Positions 1 through 6,915 are shown, numbered from the stretch's first letter. The stretch is 9,648 nt of DNA from Alistipes sp. CAG:831 (GCA_000432775.1 HF990401.1:9133-18780), one strand, 5' to 3'. Made by a program: numbers and translations. The notes: generated by a model from the sequence alone, not told the origin.

Positions 1-271
1 GTCTGAAATCTTCCAACGCCCGGTCATACTTCTCCTTTGCCTGTTTAATTTTCCCGACACTCTCTTCCATCCTGTCCCTCTCCCCGGAAATTCTCACTGC
101 CATCTCCTGCACAACCGCACTGTCCGTCACCTCTTCCGCTACTTCTGCCCTCAGGCATTCCTCCTCCACGCTCCCGACTCCATGCGCAAAGCACGGCAAT
201 ACCGACACCCGCAGCAGCATAAACGCCAGCAGCAAGAATACGGTGAACCAATGTGCATATCCTCTATCCAT
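1..271 (-). CDS. Partial hypothetical protein: N-terminal hydrophobic segment then coiled coil
   Basis: This open frame runs off the left edge; 90 codons are visible from an ATG at 271-269. The protein begins MDRGYAHWFTVFLLLAF, with a hydrophobic stretch at about residues 8-27 that would be a signal peptide or membrane anchor (inference). After a small Gly/Ser/Val linker (about 30-35), residues 35-90 are rich in Glu, Lys, Arg and Asp with heptad-like spacing, so a coiled coil is likely. I do not recognise the family. The start is chosen because the hydrophobic segment follows it and because a TAnnTTTG promoter box ends 4 nt upstream. A second in-frame ATG (residue 18) falls inside the hydrophobic segment and is less likely. 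It lies downstream of the beta-galactosidase on the same strand but has its own promoter, so it is probably a separate transcription unit. Confidence 0.6.
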   Translation of the reverse strand, partial: MDRGYAHWFTVFLLLAFMLLRVSVLPCFAHGVGSVEEECLRAEVAEEVTDSAVVQEMAVRISGERDRMEESVGKIKQAKEKYDRALEDFR

Positions 272-275
272 ATTG

Positions 276-307
276 CAAATATAGCACAAACCCGTCACAA
301 ACCTCAA
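276..307 (-). promoter_or_regulatory. Bacteroidetes-type promoter for the partial coiled-coil gene
   Basis: On the minus strand TATATTTG (283-276) matches the TAnnTTTG -7 consensus exactly. A TTG (307-305) lies 21 nt upstream, in the usual place for the -33 element. The box ends 4 nt before the ATG, so the start site would fall at or next to the start codon. The motif is seen in the sequence; promoter activity is inferred. Confidence 0.6.
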
Positions 308-488
308 TTATGCCGCCTCTTTCCGAAGGAGTCGGTCGGGCTTTTCCGCGTATTCCCCATCCCTTATGATCCATATCCACAACGGCAACAAATCGTGAGA
401 AACGCTGCCGGTGCGGTAAGGCAAGGGAACAGAATACGCGAAGGCAAGGTAACAGGATATCGAAGAAAGGACGGTGGCGCGTACAAGG
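308..488. other. Intergenic stretch with a 23-bp imperfect tandem repeat
   Basis: This gap separates the beta-galactosidase stop codon from the partial gene at the left edge. It holds two tandem copies of AAGGCAAGG(G/T)AACAG with 23-bp periodicity (418-432 and 441-455). It also holds a perfect 9-bp inverted repeat, CGCGTATTC at 347-355 and GAATACGCG at 432-440. I see no convincing intrinsic terminator for the beta-galactosidase gene and no coding frame with protein-like composition. Confidence 0.4.
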
Positions 489-3400
489 CTACAGCCCGTA
501 GTCGTAGAGGGCCTTGCGCTGTGCGTCGCGGGCGTTTTTGACGGGGACGAGGGTGAAGCTCCAGGTGTAGTCGCGGTCGGCGGGGAGCTGGTACTGCGGT
601 TCGGGACGGTCACCCCAGCTGTCGTAGCCGGCCACACCCTGCTGGCGCATGTCGATGCAGACCTCAACGTAGTCCTGCGGGACGATGTCGTTGATGTGAT
701 GCATGCGGCGCAGCACGTCCTTCGCATCAGCGGGATCCTTGGAGGCAATCTGCTCCGGAGTGAAATTGGGCCACTGGTAGTCGTGTTCCACAGCCTCCTC
801 CGAGTCGAAATCCTCCACGGGATTACGTAGGGCACTGAAGCCTATCGTACTGTCAGCCACCACCATCAGGCCGTTGCCACTTCCATAGAAGGCTGCCCAG
901 CGGGTGTCGCTGCGGTGACCGTTCTCCTGGGGACGCACGTAGGGGAAGTACATGGACTCTGCCGATGAGGAATACAGTCCCACCAGCGAGCCGCGGCTGC
1001 GGTCGACATAGTTCTCTCCCGGGCCGCGTCCGTACCAGGTCACCCCGTGCATGGCTACGGGCAGACGGAAACGCACTCCGATACGGGGAACTTCCGGACG
1101 GGCCTTCAGGCCTACACGGGACTCCTGTCCTGGCGTATAGGTCGCCGTCAGGGTCGCCTCGGAAGCCTCGGACTCCACCTCTGGCATCAGGGCCGGGGTA
1201 AAATGCAGGCGGGCATCCACCACTCCGTCGGGATGCACCCGGTACTCGGCGATATACTTGTTGCCTGCCGCTAACAGGTACTCCACCGTCATCACGGCAT
1301 CAGTCCCGTCCATGACAGCTGACACAGCACCCACGCGCAGCTCCTGCGAGGAAGTCTTCCAGATCTGCAGCCGCTTGGGAGCCCCGTTGCCGTAGTCATT
1401 GTCATTGGGCCCGCGCCAGAAATTGGGACGCAGTCCGAAGCCATCGGCAAAATACTCCACGCCCCGCACCTTGTAGGAGGTGACAGCGGCGGCGGAGCGG
1501 TCGAACACCCATTCCACCGAAGGGGAGAAAATGCGTATCACACCCTCGGACGACACGGAGTCGACCGACAGGACCGGACCGCGGCCCTCGGCATAGACAG
1601 GCCGCTCACCCGTGACAGGGAAGGCTATCTGGTCGGAAGCCAGCACATGTCCTGCAGGGATACCCGACACCTCCGAACGCTGCTTCATATACAGGTTGAG
1701 AAAATACTCCGTGCCGCTGCTCTTCAGTGCCGGCACGGGAATCTCCACCGTCACGGTATCCTGTGGAGCTGCGCTCACGGCCAATGTCCCGGAAGCGGCC
1801 ACCCGTCCGTCAGCGGTCAGCTCGTAGGTGAAATCATACGCATCCAATGAGGTGAAATAGAAGCGGTTGATGACATCCACCGAAACCTTGCCGTCCTCCG
1901 GAACAGAGTCAAATGCGAGCCGTCCGGTCGCAAGGGTACGCTCCGCCGTGGGATCCTCGGCATAGCCGGAAGGCCGGAAAGCGGCATTCTGGTAGGCATG
2001 CTTGACTTCAGTCATCGCCGGATGGGGATTGCGGTCGGGATTGACAATACCGTTGCAGAGGAAATTGCCGTCGCTCGGGGCATTGACGCCGAAGTCTCCG
2101 CCGTAGGCCCAGAAGCCTCCGTCACGGTCCTGCCAGATGCCCTGGTCGACCCAGTCCCAGATATAGCCGCCCTGCAGGTTGGGGTAGCGGTAGATCTCGT
2201 CCCACTGCAGGGAGAGGCTGCCGGAGGAATTGCCCATCGCATGGGAATACTCCGAAGGCACCACCGGACGGTCACTGCCGGAGCGGCCTATCTGCCGCAG
2301 CCAGTCCGCTCCCGGATACTGCGGCACGTACATGTCGCTGTTCCACTCCCACTGTGCCCGCTCATAGCAGACGGGACGGTCCATTCCTCCCCTCTCGCGG
2401 TCCTTGATCCAGAGATAGGTCTGGTAGAAATTGTATCCGTTGCCGGCCTCATTGCCAAGGGACCAGACGGTGATGCAGGGATAGTTCTTGTTGCGCTCGT
2501 ACATATTGACGGTACGGTCCATATGGGCGGCAAGCCATTCGGGATTGTTGCCGAGCGTCCCGCCCTTGCGCAGGTTGTAGTACATGCCGTGGGACTCGAT
2601 ATTGGCCTCATCGTAGACGTACAGGCCGTACTCGTCGCACAGCTCGTAGAAGCGGCGGCCCTGGGGATAGTGGGCCAGACGCACGGTGTTGATATTGTTC
2701 TGCTTCATCAGCTCCAGGTCGCGGCGGATAAGCTCCTCGGTGACATAGTGACCGGTAAGAGGGTTGTGCTCGTGGGTATTCACGCCCTTGAGCTTGACGG
2801 GCTGACCGTTGACGTAGAAGAGCACGTAGGGACGGCCCTCAGGGGAAAGCTCTCCGGAAGGCTTGATCTCGAACTTGCGGAATCCCACATGATAAGGCAC
2901 GGTCTCCACCACCTTCCCGTCAGCATAGACGGTCATGGTCAGCCGGTACAGGTCCGGATGCTCCGCAGACCAGGGCTGGACATCGGGAATACTGTTCTCG
3001 AAGAGCACTTCCGAGGTACCGCCGGCATCCAGAGGCACATTCCGGACATCAGACCACACCACGGCCCCGTCCGGCCCGGTCAGCGTTCCGCGCAGCACCG
3101 CCTCGGAGCCACTGGCAGATGTATTCTTCAGCACCGCCCTGAGCGAGAACAGACCGTCAGTATAGGTGTCATCCAGTGTAGACACGACCGTGAAATCCTT
3201 CAGCGCGGCCTCTCTGGGCTGGCACCACAGGTACACGTCCCTCTCGATACCGCTCATCCTCCAGAAATCCTGGCACTCCAGGTAAGAGCCGGTGCTCCAA
3301 CGGTATATCTTCAGCACCAGGGTATTGACCCCAGGCACGAGAAAGTCGCTCACGGCAAACTCCGCCGAGGTCTTGGAATCCTCGCTGTAGCCCACCTCGC

Positions 3401-3926
3401 GTCCGTTCAGGTACACGTACACCCCGGACTTTGCCCCGTCGATATTCAGGAATATCTCCGAGCCGTCCCATGACTCGGGAACGGTGAACTCCCGACGGTA
3501 GACCCCGACGGGATTGTCCTCGGGCAGGACCGGAGGCGTGGGATTGCGCGGCTTGAACTCATAGCCGTGGTTGGTATAGATGGCCGTACCGAAGCCCTGC
3601 ACTTCCCAGTTGCCAGGCACGTTGATGTCGTGCCACCCGGAGGCATCCACGGAAGGATCCGTAATATTCTCCGGCAGGTCACGGTAAGCGTCAACGAAGT
3701 AGAACTTCCACACCCCGTTGAGCAGCAGGTAACGGGGGCTGTTCTCATAGCGGTACGCTGCGGCTGTCGCCGAGTCGGGATAGCTCATGAAAGCCGTCCG
3801 AGGATATTCCCGGTTCACCTCCACGGTCTGCACGTCCTGCCAGTAAGGCAGCCGGTCCTTCTGTTCCTGAGCGGCCAGTACCGCCGGACAGAGCACAAGA
3901 GCGAGAGGAATCAGTATGTTCTTCAT
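489..3926 (-). CDS. lacZ: Secreted GH2 beta-galactosidase (LacZ-type)
   Basis: This 1145-residue glycoside hydrolase family 2 enzyme is expected to hydrolyse terminal beta-galactosides by a retaining mechanism. Residues 1-19 (MKNILIPLALVLCPAVLAA) form a type I signal peptide, so it probably acts in the periplasm. N-terminal beta-sandwich domains cover about residues 40-350, the TIM barrel about 365-660, and the C-terminal beta-galactosidase small-chain region about 785-1130. Landmarks match E. coli LacZ: KGVNTHEHNP, the acid/base Glu493 in SLGNEAGNG, the nucleophile Glu559 in PSEYSHAMGNS, GGYIWDWVDQG, and GRGPGENYVDR near the C terminus. The length is within the normal range for Bacteroidetes LacZ-like enzymes. 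An in-frame ATG 45 nt upstream is rejected because it lies in a terminator hairpin and would precede the signal peptide with unrelated residues. No susC/susD genes, other glycosidases or regulators adjoin it, so the natural substrate (lactose, mucin or plant galactosides) is open. Confidence 0.95.
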   Translation of the reverse strand: MKNILIPLALVLCPAVLAAQEQKDRLPYWQDVQTVEVNREYPRTAFMSYPDSATAAAYRYENSPRYLLLNGVWKFYFVDAYRDLPENITDPSVDASGWHDINVPGNWEVQGFGTAIYTNHGYEFKPRNPTPPVLPEDNPVGVYRREFTVPESWDGSEIFLNIDGAKSGVYVYLNGREVGYSEDSKTSAEFAVSDFLVPGVNTLVLKIYRWSTGSYLECQDFWRMSGIERDVYLWCQPREAALKDFTVVSTLDDTYTDGLFSLRAVLKNTSASGSEAVLRGTLTGPDGAVVWSDVRNVPLDAGGTSEVLFENSIPDVQPWSAEHPDLYRLTMTVYADGKVVETVPYHVGFRKFEIKPSGELSPEGRPYVLFYVNGQPVKLKGVNTHEHNPLTGHYVTEELIRRDLELMKQNNINTVRLAHYPQGRRFYELCDEYGLYVYDEANIESHGMYYNLRKGGTLGNNPEWLAAHMDRTVNMYERNKNYPCITVWSLGNEAGNGYNFYQTYLWIKDRERGGMDRPVCYERAQWEWNSDMYVPQYPGADWLRQIGRSGSDRPVVPSEYSHAMGNSSGSLSLQWDEIYRYPNLQGGYIWDWVDQGIWQDRDGGFWAYGGDFGVNAPSDGNFLCNGIVNPDRNPHPAMTEVKHAYQNAAFRPSGYAEDPTAERTLATGRLAFDSVPEDGKVSVDVINRFYFTSLDAYDFTYELTADGRVAASGTLAVSAAPQDTVTVEIPVPALKSSGTEYFLNLYMKQRSEVSGIPAGHVLASDQIAFPVTGERPVYAEGRGPVLSVDSVSSEGVIRIFSPSVEWVFDRSAAAVTSYKVRGVEYFADGFGLRPNFWRGPNDNDYGNGAPKRLQIWKTSSQELRVGAVSAVMDGTDAVMTVEYLLAAGNKYIAEYRVHPDGVVDARLHFTPALMPEVESEASEATLTATYTPGQESRVGLKARPEVPRIGVRFRLPVAMHGVTWYGRGPGENYVDRSRGSLVGLYSSSAESMYFPYVRPQENGHRSDTRWAAFYGSGNGLMVVADSTIGFSALRNPVEDFDSEEAVEHDYQWPNFTPEQIASKDPADAKDVLRRMHHINDIVPQDYVEVCIDMRQQGVAGYDSWGDRPEPQYQLPADRDYTWSFTLVPVKNARDAQRKALYDYGL

Positions 3927-3939
3927 AAACGTTATAAAT

Positions 3940-3975
3940 AAAAAAAGGCTGTGTCGAAATGCTTCAACCACAGCC
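3940..3975 (-). terminator. Intrinsic terminator between sdhC and the beta-galactosidase gene
   Basis: On the minus strand GGCTGTG (3975-3969) pairs perfectly with CACAGCC (3953-3947). Inside it, TTGAA pairs with TTCGA through one G-U, leaving a short loop. A run of seven T (3946-3940) follows directly. This is a textbook rho-independent terminator that would stop transcripts coming from sdhC. It ends only 13 nt before the beta-galactosidase ATG, so it could also work as an attenuator in that gene's leader (inference). Confidence 0.8.
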
Positions 3976-3999
3976 CGTTATTCTTAAAGTCCATTTAGA

Positions 4000-4118
4000 G
4001 GTGTGTCAGAATGGGTAAAATGCAAGGCATCGAAGTTCATGGCGAAGGAGTTTACTGGGCGTAAATGACTGAGCCATGGACTGAAGACAACGCTGCAGTT
4101 TGCCCGTTATGACACGCC
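4000..4118. repeat. 119-bp palindromic MITE-like element
   Basis: The ends are GGTGTGTCAGAATGGG (4000-4015) and the inverted CCCGTTATGACACGCC (4103-4118), matching at 13 of 16 positions. The similarity continues inward: GGGTAAAATGCA against TGCAGTTTGCCC, a CATGGC pair, and a centre TTTAC-TGGGC-GTAAA at 4051-4065. The centre of the inner hairpin (4058) and of the whole element (4059) nearly coincide, so the sequence is essentially one long imperfect palindrome able to fold into a single hairpin. It has no coding capacity beyond chance micro-ORFs. The structure and its intergenic position suggest a non-autonomous mobile element or REP-like dispersed repeat. It starts 5 nt beyond the sdhC stop codon. 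No clear target-site duplication is visible, and copy number cannot be judged from one window. Confidence 0.7.
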
Positions 4119-4123
4119 GTAAA

Positions 4124-4795
4124 TTACATTATAGCGTAGGCCTTCAGGCAGGATACCACAGCCACTGCCACAAACACCAGGCAGATGATGGTAGCCACGA
4201 TGTAGGAAATCACCTTCAGGCGGCTGATCCATATATTGTTGTTCCAACCGAGAGTGTGGAATGCGCTCCAGAAACCGTGGGTCAGGTGCATCCACAGAGC
4301 CACGAACCATACGATGTACAGGACGGTAACCCACCATGTGCCGAAGGTCTCGAGCAGGAGGCCATAGGGATCGGGCAGATTCTCGTGAGCCACACCCTGG
4401 AACTGCAGCAGCTGCATGTCAGCCCAGAAATGGGTCAGGTGGAAAGCCAGCAGACCGAGAACCACGATACCGAGCACGAGCATGTTCTTTGCTGCCCAGT
4501 TGTCGGCCTGGCTCTTGTTGGCTACGGCGTAACGGTTGTTGCCGCGGGCCTTGTAGTTGGTCCATGAGAGGTAGATGGCATAAATGATGTGGATAATGAA
4601 TCCGGCTGCAAGGATAGGCACCATCACCGTGATGATAGGCAGAGCCATGAAGTCGCAACCTGCCCTGAAAGCGTCAGCGCTGATGAGGGACAGACCGTTG
4701 ATGGTCGCATGCAGGAGAAGGAAGATTATCAGGAATAATCCCGTTACACTCATTATAAGTTTTTTCCCGATGGAAGAAGTAAAAATATTAGCCAT
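4124..4795 (-). CDS. sdhC: Succinate dehydrogenase/fumarate reductase cytochrome b subunit
   Basis: This 223-residue integral membrane protein anchors the succinate dehydrogenase/fumarate reductase complex and carries two b hemes between quinone and the flavoprotein/iron-sulfur subunits. Five hydrophobic helices are visible, at about residues 12-36, 52-78, 103-130, 150-177 and 191-219. Candidate heme-ligand or quinone-site histidines are His29 (LLLHATING), His69 (FIIHIIYAIY), His119/His122 (FHLTHFW) and His170/His173 (MHLTHGFW). Length and the N-terminal IGKKLIMSVTGL fit the Bacteroidetes b558-type family. It has a strong promoter (4821-4852) and an A-rich leader without a Shine-Dalgarno site. 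In related genomes sdhA and sdhB normally follow directly, but here the stop codon is followed by a palindromic element, a terminator and an unrelated glycosidase. The partner subunits must therefore be encoded elsewhere, or the junction is rearranged. Confidence 0.93.
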   Translation of the reverse strand: MANIFTSSIGKKLIMSVTGLFLIIFLLLHATINGLSLISADAFRAGCDFMALPIITVMVPILAAGFIIHIIYAIYLSWTNYKARGNNRYAVANKSQADNWAAKNMLVLGIVVLGLLAFHLTHFWADMQLLQFQGVAHENLPDPYGLLLETFGTWWVTVLYIVWFVALWMHLTHGFWSAFHTLGWNNNIWISRLKVISYIVATIICLVFVAVAVVSCLKAYAIM

Positions 4796-4820
4796 TGTGT
4801 GTTGTTTTTGTTTTTCGCGG

Positions 4821-4852
4821 CAAAGATAAAAACTTGCTTGTAATTTTCACAA
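4821..4852 (-). promoter_or_regulatory. sdhC promoter
   Basis: The minus strand shows TATCTTTG (4828-4821), a perfect TAnnTTTG -7 box, with TTG (4852-4850) exactly 21 nt upstream. Transcription would start near 4817, giving a leader of about 20 nt rich in A and C before the sdhC ATG. Its -33 region interlocks with that of the divergent promoter for the DAHP synthase gene. Confidence 0.75.
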
Positions 4853-4868
4853 TCTTTAAATACTTTTG
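4838..4868 (+). promoter_or_regulatory. Promoter of the DAHP synthase/chorismate mutase gene
   Basis: TTG (4838-4840) is followed after 20 nt by TACTTTTG (4861-4868), a perfect TAnnTTTG box. The ATG at 4878 is only 9 nt beyond the box, so the transcript leader should be just a few nucleotides. The promoter overlaps the divergent sdhC promoter. Confidence 0.7.
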
Positions 4869-4877
4869 TTGAGCCTT

Positions 4878-5954
4878 ATGAGCGATTTTTGTCAAATACA
4901 GGATTGGGAGCTATTCTCCGGCAGCGGACGCCCGTATGTCATTGCAGGTCCTTGCAGCGTGGAAAACAGGGAAAGTCTGATTTCAGAGGCGTTCAGTCTC
5001 AAAAAAGCAGGAGTCAGAGTTCTCCGTGGAGGCTTATGGAAGCCCCGCACACACCCGGGATGCTTCGAAGGTGTGGGAGAAACCGGAGCACAGTGGCTAC
5101 GCGAAGCGGGTGCGGCAGCAGACATGCATACAGCCACGGAAGTCGCCAATGCCCGCCACGTAGAAATTGTCCTTAAAAACGGAATAGATGCAGTATGGAT
5201 AGGAGCCCGCACCACGGGCAATCCGTTCCTCGTTCAGGAAATAGCAGAGGCCCTGCGGGGCACCGGCATTCCGGTATTTGTCAAGAACCCTCTCGTACCC
5301 GACCCCGAACTGTGGACAGGAGCGATTGAGAGATTTGCCCGCTGCGGCCTGAACTGCATCTGCGCAGTCCACCGCGGCTTCCACTTCTACGGAGAAAGCC
5401 TGTACCGGAACCCTCCTTTCTGGCAGATACCCGTCGAGCTGCGCCGCCGCCTTCCGGGGCTTCCCCTGCTCTGCGACCCGAGCCACATCACCGGACGCAG
5501 AGACCTGGTGGAGGATATCGCGCGGCAGGCCCTGATATTGGGCTTCGACGGGCTGATGATTGAGGTACACCCTGACCCCGACCGGGCCCTGAGCGATGCC
5601 GCACAGCAGATCACACCGGGAGACCTTGCCGGCATGCTCGGCCGGTTGAAAATACGGAAAACATCGACTCAGGACGCAGAGGCCGCCGCGGCCATCGATG
5701 ACCTGCGCACAGACATAGACCGCATAGACGCCGCCCTTATTGACCTGCTTGCCCAGAGGATGGACATCTCGGCATCCATCGGTCTCATCAAGGAGAGGAG
5801 CGGCATGACGGTCCTGCAGGCGGACCGCTGGAACAATGTTCTGGAGAGAGCCAGATCCATGGCAAAAGAAAAAGACCTCGATGAAGATTTCATCACCGAG
5901 ATCTTTACGACTATCCACCGCGCCTCAATGGAGCGGCAACTTAACAGAAAGTAG
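4878..5954 (+). CDS. Bifunctional DAHP synthase / chorismate mutase
   Basis: This 358-residue enzyme combines the first shikimate-pathway step (phosphoenolpyruvate + erythrose 4-phosphate to DAHP) with chorismate to prephenate conversion. Residues 1-260 form a type I DAHP synthase barrel: AGPCSVE (about 23-29), GGLWKPRTHP (51-60), IGARTTGNP (108-116), VKNP (135-138), DPSHITG (200-206) and EVHPDPD (229-235) carry the expected Lys, Arg, Cys, His and Glu ligands. Residues about 270-358 form an AroQ-type chorismate mutase, with Arg277, Arg294 and Lys305 where the family places substrate-binding residues. The C-terminal mutase arrangement is typical of Bacteroidetes; in such fusions prephenate commonly acts as feedback inhibitor (family knowledge). 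The ATG at 4878 is chosen over an upstream TTG at 4866, which lies in the -7 box. No pheA, tyrA or aminotransferase gene adjoins it. Its 3' end converges on the lipoprotein gene with a 3-nt gap. Confidence 0.95.
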   Translation: MSDFCQIQDWELFSGSGRPYVIAGPCSVENRESLISEAFSLKKAGVRVLRGGLWKPRTHPGCFEGVGETGAQWLREAGAAADMHTATEVANARHVEIVLKNGIDAVWIGARTTGNPFLVQEIAEALRGTGIPVFVKNPLVPDPELWTGAIERFARCGLNCICAVHRGFHFYGESLYRNPPFWQIPVELRRRLPGLPLLCDPSHITGRRDLVEDIARQALILGFDGLMIEVHPDPDRALSDAAQQITPGDLAGMLGRLKIRKTSTQDAEAAAAIDDLRTDIDRIDAALIDLLAQRMDISASIGLIKERSGMTVLQADRWNNVLERARSMAKEKDLDEDFITEIFTTIHRASMERQLNRK

Positions 5955-5957
5955 TTC

Positions 5958-6911
5958 CTATCTCCTGCTATAAGTAAGGATTACAGTAGCAGCGTCATTG
6001 TCCGGATTGGCATTTGTCGTCAGAACGATGCCAGTATTCTCCGAACTCATGGTCGCCTCGACACGTACATATCCCATGACCATTCCATAACCGAGATCCG
6101 TCTGCTCCTGCTCGTCTAGCGACTCGCCATTTGAATATCTGTTCACCAGATCTACATACTCGCTGTCCGAAGTATTGACTATGGCCTGACGGTCAGCACT
6201 CTCAGGATAGACCGTCTCAAGTGACCTGAGCGCGGCATCAAATACAGAGAACACTCTCTGATAAGACCTGTTCATACTGGGTGTAACGCTGAAACTCTCT
6301 GTTATCCCTACCAGTACCTCATTCTCGAATGTATACTCCAGATGCACAGTCTTGGTGTAAGCAGTAATTGCGTGAATCGAACTCTCGCCTTGCCCGCTAT
6401 ACACCCCCTCACTGGTAGGTGTGGAAGACAGACCTGGTTCCCTCTGCAGTGTAATGTCTACAGAATCACCCCAGAATGAATTTCTTGCGTCACACTCATA
6501 CACAGTCAGTTCTGTGGTCTTTGACACAGTCTTCTCAGCCTCACCGCCGGGAGCGTCCACGAAAAACATATGGACGTTCAGTTCCACATTGAGAGTGCCG
6601 GTTCTTGAAGGAGTATAATAACATGTGTACTCTCCGATACCGCCTTGATTATGATAGTGGGTGAAATCCTCTACGACTTGATTGCCGTTTATTGTCCAGG
6701 TCGTTCTGATCTGATACAGATTGCCTGACATAGGAACATCATCCTTTGCAGAGAGCACGACCTGCTGCCCTACTCCTATCTTTTCCTGACTCACGGAAAT
6801 CTCACTGATTTCGGGAGGAATGGGAGATGCAGGCTGCTCATCGCATCCTGCAAGAAATAGAGCGGCTGTAAGAATCGCTCCTGTTAAAATGAAAATTTTT
6901 CTCATCATCAT
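5958..6911 (-). CDS. Lipoprotein with Ig-like N-terminal domain, function unknown
   Basis: This 317-residue protein has a clear lipoprotein signal: MMMRK, a hydrophobic stretch, then LAGC with the modified cysteine at residue 23. It continues DEQ, and acidic residues right after the cysteine resemble the surface-export signal of Bacteroidetes lipoproteins (inference). After a Pro-rich linker, residues about 34-140 look like an Ig/PKD-type beta-sandwich (SVSQEKIGVGQQVVLSA, TTWTINGNQV, GEYTCYYTPSRTGT). The remainder contains FWGDS (146-150) and alternating beta-strand patterns with no catalytic motif I can name. Three consecutive ATGs make the exact start uncertain by two codons. It begins 4 nt after the frr stop codon, so it is almost certainly co-transcribed with pyrH-frr. 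Base composition looks somewhat more AT-rich than its neighbours (visual impression), suggesting it is a lineage-specific addition. Confidence 0.85.
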   Translation of the reverse strand: MMMRKIFILTGAILTAALFLAGCDEQPASPIPPEISEISVSQEKIGVGQQVVLSAKDDVPMSGNLYQIRTTWTINGNQVVEDFTHYHNQGGIGEYTCYYTPSRTGTLNVELNVHMFFVDAPGGEAEKTVSKTTELTVYECDARNSFWGDSVDITLQREPGLSSTPTSEGVYSGQGESSIHAITAYTKTVHLEYTFENEVLVGITESFSVTPSMNRSYQRVFSVFDAALRSLETVYPESADRQAIVNTSDSEYVDLVNRYSNGESLDEQEQTDLGYGMVMGYVRVEATMSSENTGIVLTTNANPDNDAATVILTYSRR

Positions 6912-6915
6912 TACT

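Noticed and set aside
45..251. 68-codon minus-strand ORF at the left edge
   Set aside because: It is a shifted frame of the partial gene at 1-271; its Gly/Arg-rich sequence is the shadow of Glu-rich coiled-coil codons, and the other frame has the hydrophobic start and promoter.
308..835. 175-codon minus-strand frame overlapping the 3' end of the beta-galactosidase
   Set aside because: Most of it is a shifted frame of the glycosidase, rich in Ser/Thr/Arg; the unique tail has no protein-like features or start signal.
1998..3473. 491-codon open frame on the plus strand
   Set aside because: It lies wholly antisense to the beta-galactosidase, and its composition (Val/Ile/His/Gly-rich with no motif) is that expected from the complement of a GC-rich coding sequence.
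4011..4064. 17-codon ORF (ATG to TAA) within the 119-bp palindrome
   Set aside because: Too short, with no initiation signals, and fully explained by the palindromic repeat.
5097..5918. 273-codon open frame on the minus strand
   Set aside because: It is antisense to the DAHP synthase/chorismate mutase gene, which has all family motifs; the antisense product shows no recognisable domain.
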